From the NCBI RefSeq assembly GCF_049852125.1, contig NZ_CP187532.1, positions 1,922,001 to 1,986,000 of the forward strand: DNA of 64,000 nucleotides, written 5' to 3'. The position numbers and the translations under genes were made by a program. Under the pieces are notes generated by a model. That model worked only from the letters and a program-made list of their open reading frames with translations. It did no database searches and was not told where the DNA came from. Below, piece by piece: positions 7,540 through 14,375 of the stretch (position 1 is its first letter; the number at the start of each line of letters is the position of its first letter). Source of the DNA: Senimuribacter sp049852125 (lineage in GTDB: Bacteria > Bacillota > Clostridia > Peptostreptococcales > Anaerovoracaceae).

Positions 7540-7927
7540 TTTTCTGTTTTCCTTCTTGACATTCTTGCTTTAATTCAAAACATTCATTAAATGTCATTCC
7601 TGTTAGATTTAAAATTTTTCTTATTTCTGCGATTTTAAATTCAGTCTGCCCTTTTAATCTTTTATATGTCTTAACAACGCCTGATACGTATCCAAACAAC
7701 TCGTAATGCAATTGCTGTACAGTAAACCTATTTTTAGCCATCCAGCTAATAAGATTTGGATAAATGCAAGCCTCTATAATGTCAAAACTCACCCTGCCAC
7801 TATGTGGCACATACATAATCTGACTCACTCTTTGCTTTGTAATTCCAAAATGTTCTCCTATCTCCTGAATAGATACGCCCTCTATCCGCATTTTGAACAT
7901 TTCTACCTTTTGATCATTGGTTATCAT
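7529..7927 (-). CDS. Phage HTH protein (sigma-region-4-like)
   Basis: A 132-residue protein. The start at 7927 is used because its ATG overlaps the preceding stop (ATGA) and GAGGTGAGAG lies just upstream. Residues about 1-42 contain a helix-turn-helix (VSIQEIGEHFGITKQRVSQIM) like region 4 of sigma factors. A second helical part (WMAKNRFTVQQLHYELFGY, then KIAEIRKILNLTGMTFNE) resembles an XRE-type HTH. It probably contacts DNA through both. Confidence 0.65.
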   Translation of the reverse strand: MITNDQKVEMFKMRIEGVSIQEIGEHFGITKQRVSQIMYVPHSGRVSFDIIEACIYPNLISWMAKNRFTVQQLHYELFGYVSGVVKTYKRLKGQTEFKIAEIRKILNLTGMTFNECFELKQECQEGKQKNEK

Positions 7928-8547
7928 TCTCTCACCTCTATCCTTCCGCACTCCTCCACACGGTGGAATTTGTTTGCAAAATCAATCAGTTTTTCCAGTT
8001 CAGCTTTAGTCTCTGGGCTTGCGTTTTCACTTTGTAATCCTGACTTTACCAAATGGTAAGCAATCTGTACCAGCTGCCTATCATCAAAGTGGGCACTTAA
8101 GCTACCGCACCAGAGAGGTAAACAGCTAAAGTCAAGGTTTGCTCCCCGTAGGTCTGCTCCCTGTAGGTCTGCTGCCCGTAGGTCTGCTCCCCGTAGGTCT
8201 GCTCCCCGTAGGTTTGCTCCCTGTAGGTCTGCTCCCCGTAGGTCTGCTCCCCGTAGGTCTGCTCCCCGTAGGTTTGCTCCCTGTGGGTTTGCTACCCATA
8301 GGTTTGCTCCCTGTAGGTTTGCTCCCTGTAGGTTTGCTTCCTGTAGGTTTGCTTCCTGTAGGTTTGCTTCCTGTAGGTTTGCTTCCCGTAGGTCTGCTCC
8401 CCGTAGGTTTGCTCCCTGTAGGTCTGCTCCCCGTAGGTCTGCTCCCTGTAGGTCTGCTCCCTGTAGGTCTGCTTGCTTTCCACCATCTTCATCTTTAATC
8501 CACATCCTGTGTTTCTTTAAAATTTCGTTCAATTCTTTTTTGTCCAT
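7924..8547 (-). CDS. Pentapeptide-repeat protein
   Basis: A 207-residue protein. The first 26 residues are a charged leader. Residues about 27-140 are some 23 pentapeptides of consensus A-D/N-L-Q/R-G, which fold as a square right-handed beta-helix. Residues about 140-207 are a separate helical tail (FDDRQLVQIAYHLVKSGL). Some pentapeptide proteins mimic DNA and bind gyrase, but nothing here shows that. The start has AGGAG that overlaps the stop of the small membrane protein. This is the second repeat-solenoid protein in the operon. Confidence 0.85.
   Translation of the reverse strand: MDKKELNEILKKHRMWIKDEDGGKQADLQGADLQGADLRGADLQGANLRGADLREANLQEANLQEANLQEANLQGANLQGANLWVANPQGANLRGADLRGADLRGADLQGANLRGADLRGADLRAADLQGADLRGANLDFSCLPLWCGSLSAHFDDRQLVQIAYHLVKSGLQSENASPETKAELEKLIDFANKFHRVEECGRIEVRE
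8140..8475. repeat. 15-bp tandem repeats coding for pentapeptides
   Basis: About 22 consecutive 15-bp units with consensus CTGTAGGTCTGCTCC on the plus strand. They differ mainly by C/T changes in a few codon positions. As with the 24-bp array, the three-fold period leaves every frame open, so the Leu-Pro-Val-Gly open frame on the plus strand is an artefact. Confidence 0.95.
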
Positions 8548-8556
8548 TGTTCTCTC

Positions 8557-8682
8557 CTAAAATGCCATCAAGGCGCATAAAGCTACATAAACACCGCTTG
8601 TCCCGGCTAAAAATCCTGCAACGGCCAAGGCTACATGCAGGTTACTTTTGTAGTACCTCCCGCCGGGTTTAAATGCTTTCAT
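8557..8682 (-). CDS. Small phage membrane protein
   Basis: A 41-residue protein beginning MKAFKPGGRYYKSN and followed by one hydrophobic segment (LHVALAVAGFLAGTSGVYVA) that would span the membrane. The ATG overlaps the stop of the HTH gene upstream (ATGA), GAGGT lies 8 nt before it, and its own stop forms part of the next gene's ribosome binding site, so the coding assignment is good despite its size. Function is unknown. Confidence 0.65.
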   Translation of the reverse strand: MKAFKPGGRYYKSNLHVALAVAGFLAGTSGVYVALCALMAF

Positions 8683-8882
8683 ACCGTACACCTCTCTCTC
8701 CGTTTCTTACTATTTTCTTCAAGATATCTTTCTATTTCAGCTTTGGAGTATCTCCGTTGCCCGCCCGCCCATTCTGGCGTTATTTCTCCACGCTTTTGTA
8801 TGCGCTGCAGGGTTGACATTGAGATACCCAAAATGTTTAAAACTTGTCTTGCTGAGTAGTACACCATTTGGTTCTTTTCCAT
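8679..8882 (-). CDS. MerR/excisionase-like HTH protein
   Basis: A 67-residue protein with a single MerR-like HTH: YYSARQVLNILGISMSTLQR, then the RRYSKAEIERYLEE wing. This size and pattern fits excisionases and small phage regulators that bend DNA at the attachment site or at promoters. It lies near the start of the leftward early operon, away from the integrase. An excisionase role is possible but not shown. Confidence 0.65.
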   Translation of the reverse strand: MEKNQMVYYSARQVLNILGISMSTLQRIQKRGEITPEWAGGQRRYSKAEIERYLEENSKKRRERCTV

Positions 8883-8894
8883 TTCGTTTCCTTT

Positions 8895-9110
8895 CTACAT
8901 GAAGATTTTTGTGCATATTACAATCCCCAAGATTACGATTGAAATTATTGAAGTCAATGCTGAAATAGTAGAAAAAACTGACTGCTTTCCGTCTCTATAT
9001 CCTTTTCTATAACCTATTCCATATCCATATTCGCGCCATGATTCAATTTCGCTATCATGCCTTTTTTTGATTTCTTCAATCCTTTTAAGGTCTTCTTCCA
9101 ACGTATTCAT
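8895..9110 (-). CDS. Small single-span membrane protein with GYxxGYxxGYRDGK motif
   Basis: A 71-residue protein. A charged N-terminal helix (EEDLKRIEEIKKRHDSEIE) leads into a Gly/Tyr-rich stretch (GYGIGYRKGYRDGKQSV) and then one C-terminal membrane segment (TISALTSIISIVILGIVI). The same GYRDGK-plus-membrane ending occurs in the protein at 9460-9681, so these are paralogues on either side of a plus-strand gene. No known family. It could be a membrane anchor or a phage exclusion factor. Confidence 0.6.
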   Translation of the reverse strand: MNTLEEDLKRIEEIKKRHDSEIESWREYGYGIGYRKGYRDGKQSVFSTISALTSIISIVILGIVICTKIFM

Positions 9111-9132
9111 CCTTTCATTGTTTTTCTTTCTG

Positions 9133-9141
9133 TGATATAAT
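9133..9141 (+). promoter_or_regulatory. Extended -10 promoter for the 9162 gene
   Basis: TGATATAAT provides a TGn-extended -10 box with a perfect TATAAT at 9136-9141. No good -35 is present, as expected for this promoter class. It lies 21 bases upstream of the GTG/ATG region and GGGAGGG ribosome site of the plus-strand gene, and inside the 51-bp gap to a divergent minus-strand gene. Confidence 0.6.
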
Positions 9142-9161
9142 CCCTGTGGGAGGGAATACTC

Positions 9162-9470
9162 ATGAGTGCCAATGATTCACGCCAACTTGAAATTTTGTTA
9201 TCGTTAAGCGAAGTTGATTATCATGATATTACTGATATTCCACGTGAACTTCGTGCTACTTACGACTATTTAGAAGGTGAACACCTTGTCAAACTCGGCT
9301 ATCGAGATGTTGACGGACATCGACCATTCTGCGCAAGCATTACAGAAGCTGGCAAATCATATCTTGCGGGCGTTGATATAGATAATAAACGCTATCGTCA
9401 AACATTCCGCATTGACATTGCGTCCCTTATAATCTCAATAATAGCCATCATCATCGCAATCATAAAATGA
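9162..9470 (+). CDS. Winged-helix-like protein with C-terminal membrane anchor
   Basis: A 102-residue protein. Residues about 5-75 resemble a winged helix of the kind seen in phage proteins (LEILLSLSEVDYHD, TYDYLEGEHLVKLGY, then SITEAGKSYLAG). Residues about 84-102 form a membrane segment (SLIISIIAIIIAIIK). It is the only plus-strand gene in this leftward block, has its own promoter, and its end overlaps by 11 bases the end of the opposing gene. This suggests expression in the prophage state. Function unknown. Confidence 0.65.
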   Translation: MSANDSRQLEILLSLSEVDYHDITDIPRELRATYDYLEGEHLVKLGYRDVDGHRPFCASITEAGKSYLAGVDIDNKRYRQTFRIDIASLIISIIAIIIAIIK

Positions 9471-9681
9471 ATTTGATTATAATTGCGAATATTGACATGC
9501 AGATGGATATAGTTGGAAGAATTAATAGTTTTCCGTCTCTATATCCTCTTGCATATCCTTCCTCACGAGACATATCGAAAAATTCTTTGATTCTTCCGTG
9601 CTTGATAATTTCATCAGATTCGATTGGTTCATAAGGTTCTTCCGCAATGGTTTCCCCATAATTTTCATCAATATTGTTCAT
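9460..9681 (-). CDS. Small single-span membrane protein, paralogue of 8895-9110
   Basis: A 73-residue protein. The start at 9681 (MNNIDENYG) is chosen because AGGAG lies 7 nt upstream and the ATG overlaps the stop of the preceding HTH gene. An acidic N-terminus is followed by SREEGYARGYRDGKLL and a C-terminal membrane helix (PTISICMSIFAIIIKFIL). The GYRDGK box and the membrane tail match the protein at 8895-9110. Function unknown. Confidence 0.6.
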   Translation of the reverse strand: MNNIDENYGETIAEEPYEPIESDEIIKHGRIKEFFDMSREEGYARGYRDGKLLILPTISICMSIFAIIIKFIL

Positions 9682-9884
9682 CGCTTCTCCTTTTCTTCCA
9701 ATTCCACCCCAAGATAGTTGCATATCTTATCTCGCAAGCGTGGCATATTGTCTTGACACATCACTTGTCTGATAGATCCTTCTCTTTCGCCCATACGATC
9801 AGCTAACTCTTGATAGCCAATTCCCATGAATTCCAATTTGGACCTAACATTAATTTGCCATTTTGTTTTAGGTTTTTTTGCCAT
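9678..9884 (-). CDS. Cro-like phage regulator
   Basis: A 68-residue protein with an XRE-type HTH (VRSKLEFMGIGYQELADRM, then REGSIRQVMCQDNMPRLRD). It is the first leftward gene and is divergent from the CI-like repressor, across the operator region. This is the position of a Cro-type repressor that favours lytic growth. The N-terminal KKPKTKW tail is basic. Confidence 0.75.
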   Translation of the reverse strand: MAKKPKTKWQINVRSKLEFMGIGYQELADRMGEREGSIRQVMCQDNMPRLRDKICNYLGVELEEKEKR

Positions 9885-10033
9885 TCATATAACTCCTTTC
9901 CTTTTCTTCACTTTTGTGATATACTAGTATTATCCAAAGTCAGAAAGAGAGGTGTTTGAGTTTACAAATACTTTGGAAACGGAGTTTCGAAAGCTTATGA
10001 GCCTCTTTTGTTCCCTCTCCTTCTTAAAGTTGC

Positions 10034-10204
10034 GTCACAAACATGATTTCACATTGACATAATTTCGCATTTGTGATACAATCAATTAACCAAAACAAAT
10101 TAATCACATTCGCGTTTATTGTCAATTTTTATCGTATTCGTGATTCCTTCTTTATCATACATCACGCTTGCGTTATTGTCAATACATTTTATCGTATTTG
10201 TGAT
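10034..10204. promoter_or_regulatory. Lysogeny switch: three inverted-repeat operator modules
   Basis: A 12-bp element of form CGTATTYGTGAT occurs on the plus strand at 10066, 10133 and 10193, and in reverse complement at 10034 (weaker), 10103 and 10161. Each reverse copy pairs with the next forward copy to give three modules of 42-44 bp (10034-10077, 10103-10144, 10161-10204). Each module has an 18-20 bp centre containing TTGACA or TTGTCA. The region lies between the divergent Cro-like and CI-like genes, so these are probable repressor operators. The gene-free interval 9885-10223 otherwise holds only a palindrome (ATACTAGTAT, 9921-9930). Confidence 0.7.
10054..10082 (+). promoter_or_regulatory. 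Strong promoter toward the repressor gene
   Basis: TTGACA at 10054-10059 and TACAAT at 10077-10082 are separated by 17 bp. The -35 box lies in the centre, and the -10 box at the right edge, of the first operator module, so repressor binding would cover the promoter. The leader to the repressor ATG at 10224 is about 135 nt and includes the two other modules. Confidence 0.75.
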
Positions 10205-10223
10205 AAAGAAATGGAGATTTTTA

Positions 10224-10586
10224 ATGAACGAAGTTTTAGAAAGGATATCGAACCTTGCAGCTGCAAAAGGAGTAAGTGATTCACAATTCTGCAGAGACGT
10301 AGGAATTGGACAAAGTACCTATGCCACATGGAAACAAAAAGACCGTGAACCACAGTTGAAATACATTCCTCAAATTGCCGAATACTTTGGAGTGTCAATT
10401 GATTTTTTATTAACTGGAAAAACCACTGATAACTACTATCTCGACCCTGAAGTATCCGCAATGGCTCAAGAAATGGCAACCCGTCCAGAGCTGAAGGTTT
10501 TATTCAAAGCTAGCCGCAATGTTTCTAAGGAAAGCATTGAAGCTATAAATAACATGATCCAACAAATGAGAAAGGACAAGGACTAA
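10224..10586 (+). CDS. CI-like XRE repressor
   Basis: A 120-residue protein. The start at 10224 (MNEVLERISNLAA) is chosen because GGAG lies 8 nt upstream and the longer frame adds a nonconserved Phe/Ile-rich extension. Residues 4-62 are the HTH domain (SDSQFCRDVGIGQSTYATWK, then IPQIAEYFGVSIDFLLTG). The C-terminal 55 residues are helical and would dimerise. No LexA-type protease domain is present, which fits control through the ImmA-like metallopeptidase encoded 12 bases downstream. Confidence 0.85.
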   Translation: MNEVLERISNLAAAKGVSDSQFCRDVGIGQSTYATWKQKDREPQLKYIPQIAEYFGVSIDFLLTGKTTDNYYLDPEVSAMAQEMATRPELKVLFKASRNVSKESIEAINNMIQQMRKDKD

Positions 10587-10598
10587 GGAGATGATGAA

Positions 10599-10850
10599 AT
10601 GGAAACGCAAGTTATCTTTCAAGACTTGCCGTGTGACATAGACGCTTACACGGTTGCTGGTATGGATGAAAATGGTGAATCATTCTATACCATTGTCTTG
10701 AACGCCCGGCTTTCTGATGAACGCCAAAGAGAGGCCTATTATCACGAAATGCAACATATCATGGGCGATGACTTTGAGTGTGTGAAGGTTGTTGGAGTTA
10801 ATGGAGTAGAAAAGGAAGCGCGCAAGTCAAAATATGAGTTTGCGGTATAA
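10599..10850 (+). CDS. Short ImmA/IrrE-type metallopeptidase
   Basis: An 83-residue protein with an HExxH zinc motif (H49-E50-M51-Q52-H53) preceded by NARLSDERQREAYY. This is the core of ImmA/IrrE peptidases, which cleave phage or ICE repressors and so trigger induction. It is shorter than the usual 130-170 residues, so it is a minimal form. The position directly after the repressor gene supports the role. GGAG precedes the ATG. Confidence 0.75.
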   Translation: METQVIFQDLPCDIDAYTVAGMDENGESFYTIVLNARLSDERQREAYYHEMQHIMGDDFECVKVVGVNGVEKEARKSKYEFAV

Positions 10851-10864
10851 GGAGGTGTTTTAAC

Positions 10865-11284
10865 GTGCATAGATATTTTAATTTTAATATGATAACTCTA
10901 TTAATAATTATTCTTTTAACATTTCCATTAACTGCATGCAATGAGCAAAATGTTGAATGTTATGAATGTGGAAAATCAATAGAATTAGACTATGTAGATG
11001 ATGATGAAGGAAATATTCAAACCTATATCTGCGAAAATTGCGCTTATTCGCAAGGATTCATTGCAGGTTATAACGCTTTAGTTGATGAATTAAAGCCATC
11101 CACCACTGGTATTGATGACGGAGAGTGTATTTCTCTTAATGCGATTTCATATATCCTATATGGAATGTATGATGATTCCACCGCAGATAAAATTATAGAC
11201 CAAATGATAGAAGCCGATGGTGGGTCAGTCAGAGTGTTTGACTTTGATTACATTGATGAAGTTCCTGAAAAATATACCAAATAA
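10865..11284 (+). CDS. Cys-rich lipoprotein, unknown
   Basis: A 139-residue protein with a GTG start 10 nt after AAGGAGGTG. The signal peptide ends in the lipobox LTAC, so the mature protein is a lipoprotein. It begins with a ribbon of two CxxC pairs (CYECGKSIELDY, then CENCAYSQGF), probably binding zinc, and continues into an acidic domain (SLNAISYILYGMYDDSTADKI). It lies in the lysogeny arm between ImmA-like and integrase genes and is a candidate lysogenic-conversion protein. Confidence 0.65.
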   Translation: MHRYFNFNMITLLIIILLTFPLTACNEQNVECYECGKSIELDYVDDDEGNIQTYICENCAYSQGFIAGYNALVDELKPSTTGIDDGECISLNAISYILYGMYDDSTADKIIDQMIEADGGSVRVFDFDYIDEVPEKYTK

Positions 11285-11334
11285 TTAAAGAAGTTCGCAA
11301 AATTGAACACTAATTTGCAATAGAAGGAGAAATG

Positions 11335-12108
11335 ATGTTTGCCAATCGTGCCCGAAAAAAAGTAAAAAGTACAGTACTGAATTTAGTAAATAGTTGTAAC
11401 GATTTTATAGCAAATGAGGTTCACGGGCAAGAAGGTGCACTTACTGAATTACAGCAGGAAGTCTTGAAGATAGAATGTGAACGGCGCATTTTAGAATCCG
11501 CAAAGCATATTGCAGAAGGTGCAGGCTCTGGAGTAAGCGCAAGATTCTGTATACTTTTACAAGAGCCAAGCCTTGCTTTTAATCCAGAACGTGACGTAAT
11601 CAATATCACAGCAGGAACAGTTTATATGATGTTATGCCGCGCGTTGTTTGATATTTATGGGGATATGCGAGATTTTGAAGAACTGGAGTATGCTATTTCA
11701 TATGTCATTAATGCTACTGAGATGAATCTTTCGCCAGCGTTACAATATACACCTAAAAAGAAAAACAAATTTAAATTGCTTTCTGCTATATTAGCACTTT
11801 TATTGTGTGTATCTTGCGGATATGCTTATCATACTACGGTATTATTGCATGATGTAGAATCGGCCAAAGATATATATTTCAAAGAATGTATAAATTTAAA
11901 AAAATATACAGCAAGAGCGCGAGAATATTTAGGAGAATACCAACAACGCATTGCCTATCGCACAGAAAATGGCAAAAGGTATCATAAAATAAATTGCCCA
12001 TATATTGAAGGAAAAGATACACACGTGCATACTATTCAAGATTTAGAAAATTATGGAATTACTGCATGTTGGTATTGTTACAGTAGCAATTTTGAAATAT
12101 TAAAATAA
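11335..12108 (+). CDS. Membrane protein with C-terminal His-Cys3 module
   Basis: A 257-residue protein. The second of two adjacent ATGs is taken, as AGGAG is too close to the first. Residues 1 to about 145 are a cytoplasmic helical domain (TELQQEVLKIECERRILESA). One membrane segment follows (KLLSAILALLLCVSCGYAY, about 146-168), then a short coiled part and a C-terminal module: TENGKRYHKINCPYI, then ITACWYCYSS. This module (YH, C, C-x2-C) recurs at the C-terminus of the next two proteins. Topology would put it outside the cell. Function unknown. Confidence 0.65.
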   Translation: MFANRARKKVKSTVLNLVNSCNDFIANEVHGQEGALTELQQEVLKIECERRILESAKHIAEGAGSGVSARFCILLQEPSLAFNPERDVINITAGTVYMMLCRALFDIYGDMRDFEELEYAISYVINATEMNLSPALQYTPKKKNKFKLLSAILALLLCVSCGYAYHTTVLLHDVESAKDIYFKECINLKKYTARAREYLGEYQQRIAYRTENGKRYHKINCPYIEGKDTHVHTIQDLENYGITACWYCYSSNFEILK

Positions 12109-12118
12109 AGGATAAAAT

Positions 12119-12508
12119 ATGGACAAAAATAATAAGCAATCACGAAAGATCAAAATACTTACTACAATCCTATCGCTATCCTTAATCGGAAATATCGCAT
12201 TTGTTTTCACTGGAATCAATTACGCTAATGCTCAAAAAGAGATTTCAGAACTGTATGAAGAAGCGGTTGAACGGTATCATGAAGGATATAACACTGGATA
12301 CGATGAAGGCTGGAACGATGGAGCAAACGCTCAATCAGAGGATGAGCAGTGGTTAAATGATGATTATGCAGAAACCACTGTATATATAACCGATACAGGT
12401 TCAAAATATCACCAATACGGTTGTCGATATTTAAGTCAAAGTTGCCATGAAATATCACTTTCTGATGCAAAATCCCAAGGCTATGATGCCTGTTCTGTAT
12501 GCTGGTAA
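12119..12508 (+). CDS. Membrane-anchored protein with C-terminal His-Cys3 module
   Basis: A 129-residue protein. An N-terminal membrane segment (KILTTILSLSLIGNIAFVF) anchors it. A helical stretch with a Gly/Tyr repeat follows (YHEGYNTGYDEGWNDG), and the C-terminus is the module TDTGSKYHQYGCRYL, then GYDACSVCW. It begins 10 bases after the preceding gene. The YHxxxC...CxxC pattern suggests a zinc site. The fold resembles the small Ada-like metal-binding module found at the end of secreted Firmicutes proteins. Role unknown. Confidence 0.65.
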   Translation: MDKNNKQSRKIKILTTILSLSLIGNIAFVFTGINYANAQKEISELYEEAVERYHEGYNTGYDEGWNDGANAQSEDEQWLNDDYAETTVYITDTGSKYHQYGCRYLSQSCHEISLSDAKSQGYDACSVCW

Positions 12509-12537
12509 AATGTATTTTATAAATCAAGGAGGAACAC

Positions 12538-13062
12538 ATGAAGAAAAAAATCACATCTATCACTTTAGCAATTGTAATGGTACTATGTTCCACAATTCCG
12601 GGTTTTGCAGAATACCGGTTGGACAGACCTGTCATTGAAGACGTTGACGTAGGAAAAAATAGCATCAAAATCGACTGGAATTATATTTCTGGTGCTGACG
12701 AGTACGATATCTACCGATCGACCTCTAAAAATGGTAACTACAAATATATTGATTCTAATGATAAAAGCTGGTACAGAGACTATAACGTAAAAAAGGGAAA
12801 ACGTTATTACTACAAAGTCAGAGCAATATCATTTGATGAATACGATAATAGCAAACTAAGCAAATGGCGTTCGGGCAAAGTTAAAAAGCCAGCTCCAAAG
12901 AAAACAACGTCTTCAAATACAAATAGTCAAACAGTTTATATAACTGATACTGGCACAAAATATCACCGGTCTTGGTGTGGATATTTACATAGCAGCAAAC
13001 ATGCTATATCTCTTAGCAAAGCTAAACAGTGGGGTTACTCCCCTTGTTCTCGTTGTTGGTAA
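12538..13062 (+). CDS. Secreted fibronectin-III protein with C-terminal His-Cys3 module
   Basis: A 174-residue protein. It has a signal peptide (ITLAIVMVLCSTIPGFA, cleavage near residue 24), one fibronectin type III domain at about 28-118 (KIDWNYISGADEYDIYRS, YYYKVRAISFDEYD), a Thr/Ser linker, and the C-terminal module TDTGTKYHRSWCGYL, then GYSPCSRCW. The last 45 residues are highly similar to those of the preceding protein, although the N-terminal parts are unrelated. It is followed by a strong terminator, so it closes the lysogeny transcript. Confidence 0.75.
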   Translation: MKKKITSITLAIVMVLCSTIPGFAEYRLDRPVIEDVDVGKNSIKIDWNYISGADEYDIYRSTSKNGNYKYIDSNDKSWYRDYNVKKGKRYYYKVRAISFDEYDNSKLSKWRSGKVKKPAPKKTTSSNTNSQTVYITDTGTKYHRSWCGYLHSSKHAISLSKAKQWGYSPCSRCW

Positions 13063-13072
13063 AATAAACACA

Positions 13073-13098
13073 ACCCCTGTTGGTGCAGGGGTATTTTT
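13073..13098 (+). terminator. Rho-independent terminator after the lysogeny operon
   Basis: ACCCCTG and CAGGGGT form a 7-bp stem with a 6-base loop, followed by ATTTTTA. It lies 10 bases after the secreted protein gene and just before the integrase ribosome binding site. Confidence 0.85.
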
Positions 13099-13119
13099 AC
13101 ACCCAAAAAGGAGGTTTAG

Positions 13120-14316
13120 ATGGCAAGCTTTAAACACAGAGCCAACGGTAAAGTTCAGATCACCATTACCCGTGGAAAAAAGTTTGATGGATCTCCCTGT
13201 CGCTACTACAGGGAGGTTGATTATATATCTGAAAAGAAGCTTAAGGAAGACGCAGCTTTGTTTCTGGCCGACATAATCAACGGAAAAGTATCAACGGGTG
13301 ATGCCACTACTTTAGACGCTCTTTTCGGTGATTTTATGGCTCACAATGGCAATATCAGCACAGAGCTTAAGATTTCGACCGCCAGACGTTACGAATCTAT
13401 TTATAACAATCAGATAAAGAGTTTTTTCGGGAATAAACAAATTAATAAAATTACAAAGGTTCAAATTCGTAATTGGGTGAAGGAATTATCCGAGAACGGA
13501 AAGAATCTTAGAACTGGAGAACCACTGTCTCCAAAAACTATAAAAAATGCCTTATCTTTACTAAGTACACTTTACAAATACGCCATTGAGGACTTGGATT
13601 TACTTGAAAAGAACCCATGTGAACATGTAAAAGTACCAAAAGCTACAAAAAAATATAAAGTTCAAAAGGATTTCTATAAAGAACATGAAATTGCCGACTT
13701 AATTTCTCTATTATTCAAAGAAAAAGACACCAATACCGGGAAATGTCATGCGACTGCCATTCTATTAATTCTATTTACTGGATTGCGCATAGGTGAAGCT
13801 ATGGGTTTGCGTTGGGAAGATATAGATTTTAACGAAAGCACTATAAATGTCGAACGAATCAGGCTCATGGTGCCAAACGATGGCGTAATAGAAGATACTC
13901 CCAAAACTGAAGGATCTGTAAGAATAATAACCGTTCCTGATTTTGTTATGGAAATGTTGAAAGACTTACAAGTTTATCAAAGAAATAATAAAAATATTCT
14001 GGGTGAAGAATATACCAATAGCGGCTATGTCTTCACAGTTGCAGAAGGCACGCCCCATCATCCGCATAATACCTATCACTGGTTCAAACGCTTTTTGAAA
14101 AGATACGGATTAAGAGATACAACTTTACATGATTTGCGGCATACTCACGCAGCAATTCTTTCATCTATTGGAGTTCAAATTATAGACGTTTCCAAAAGAT
14201 TAGGGCATACCAATACAAGAATTACACAAGAAGTGTATGAATATTATTTTAGAAATACTGATAAAGATATATCTGACAAACTCGAAGAATTCTATCAAAG
14301 AATTAAAAAAATGTAG
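13120..14316 (+). CDS. int: Tyrosine-recombinase phage integrase
   Basis: A 398-residue integrase with AAAAGGAGG upstream. The N-terminal arm-binding domain is followed by the core-binding SAM-like domain (about 65-170) and the catalytic domain. Active-site residues visible are Arg223 (TGLRIGEAMGL), the HDLRHTH box at 337-343, His/Lys of LGHTNTRITQ, and the nucleophile Tyr373. It recombines the phage and chromosome sites. The adjacent tRNA-Leu 3' end, 60 bases downstream, is the likely target. Confidence 0.95.
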   Translation: MASFKHRANGKVQITITRGKKFDGSPCRYYREVDYISEKKLKEDAALFLADIINGKVSTGDATTLDALFGDFMAHNGNISTELKISTARRYESIYNNQIKSFFGNKQINKITKVQIRNWVKELSENGKNLRTGEPLSPKTIKNALSLLSTLYKYAIEDLDLLEKNPCEHVKVPKATKKYKVQKDFYKEHEIADLISLLFKEKDTNTGKCHATAILLILFTGLRIGEAMGLRWEDIDFNESTINVERIRLMVPNDGVIEDTPKTEGSVRIITVPDFVMEMLKDLQVYQRNNKNILGEEYTNSGYVFTVAEGTPHHPHNTYHWFKRFLKRYGLRDTTLHDLRHTHAAILSSIGVQIIDVSKRLGHTNTRITQEVYEYYFRNTDKDISDKLEEFYQRIKKM

Positions 14317-14334
14317 TCAGAATGTAGTCAAGCA

Positions 14335-14364
14335 AAAACCCAACGGATCGAACCGTTGGGTTTT
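14335..14364. terminator. Bidirectional terminator between integrase and tRNA-Leu
   Basis: AAAACCCAACGG and CCGTTGGGTTTT form a perfect 12-bp stem with a 6-base loop. A- and T-rich ends on both sides let it stop the integrase transcript and the opposing tRNA transcript. Two copies of AATGTAGTCA lie just before it (14310-14330). Confidence 0.85.
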
Positions 14365-14375
14365 CAACATTTTAC

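Noticed and set aside
8139..8498. Plus-strand frame reading LLPVG repeats
   Set aside because: Artefact of the 15-bp pentapeptide repeat on the other strand. It has no ribosome site and is pure low complexity.
9945..10000. Short TTG frame after GAGAGG (MSLQILWKRSFESL)
   Set aside because: Fourteen codons inside the switch region, without conservation that I can see. It may be part of a leader but cannot be supported as a gene.
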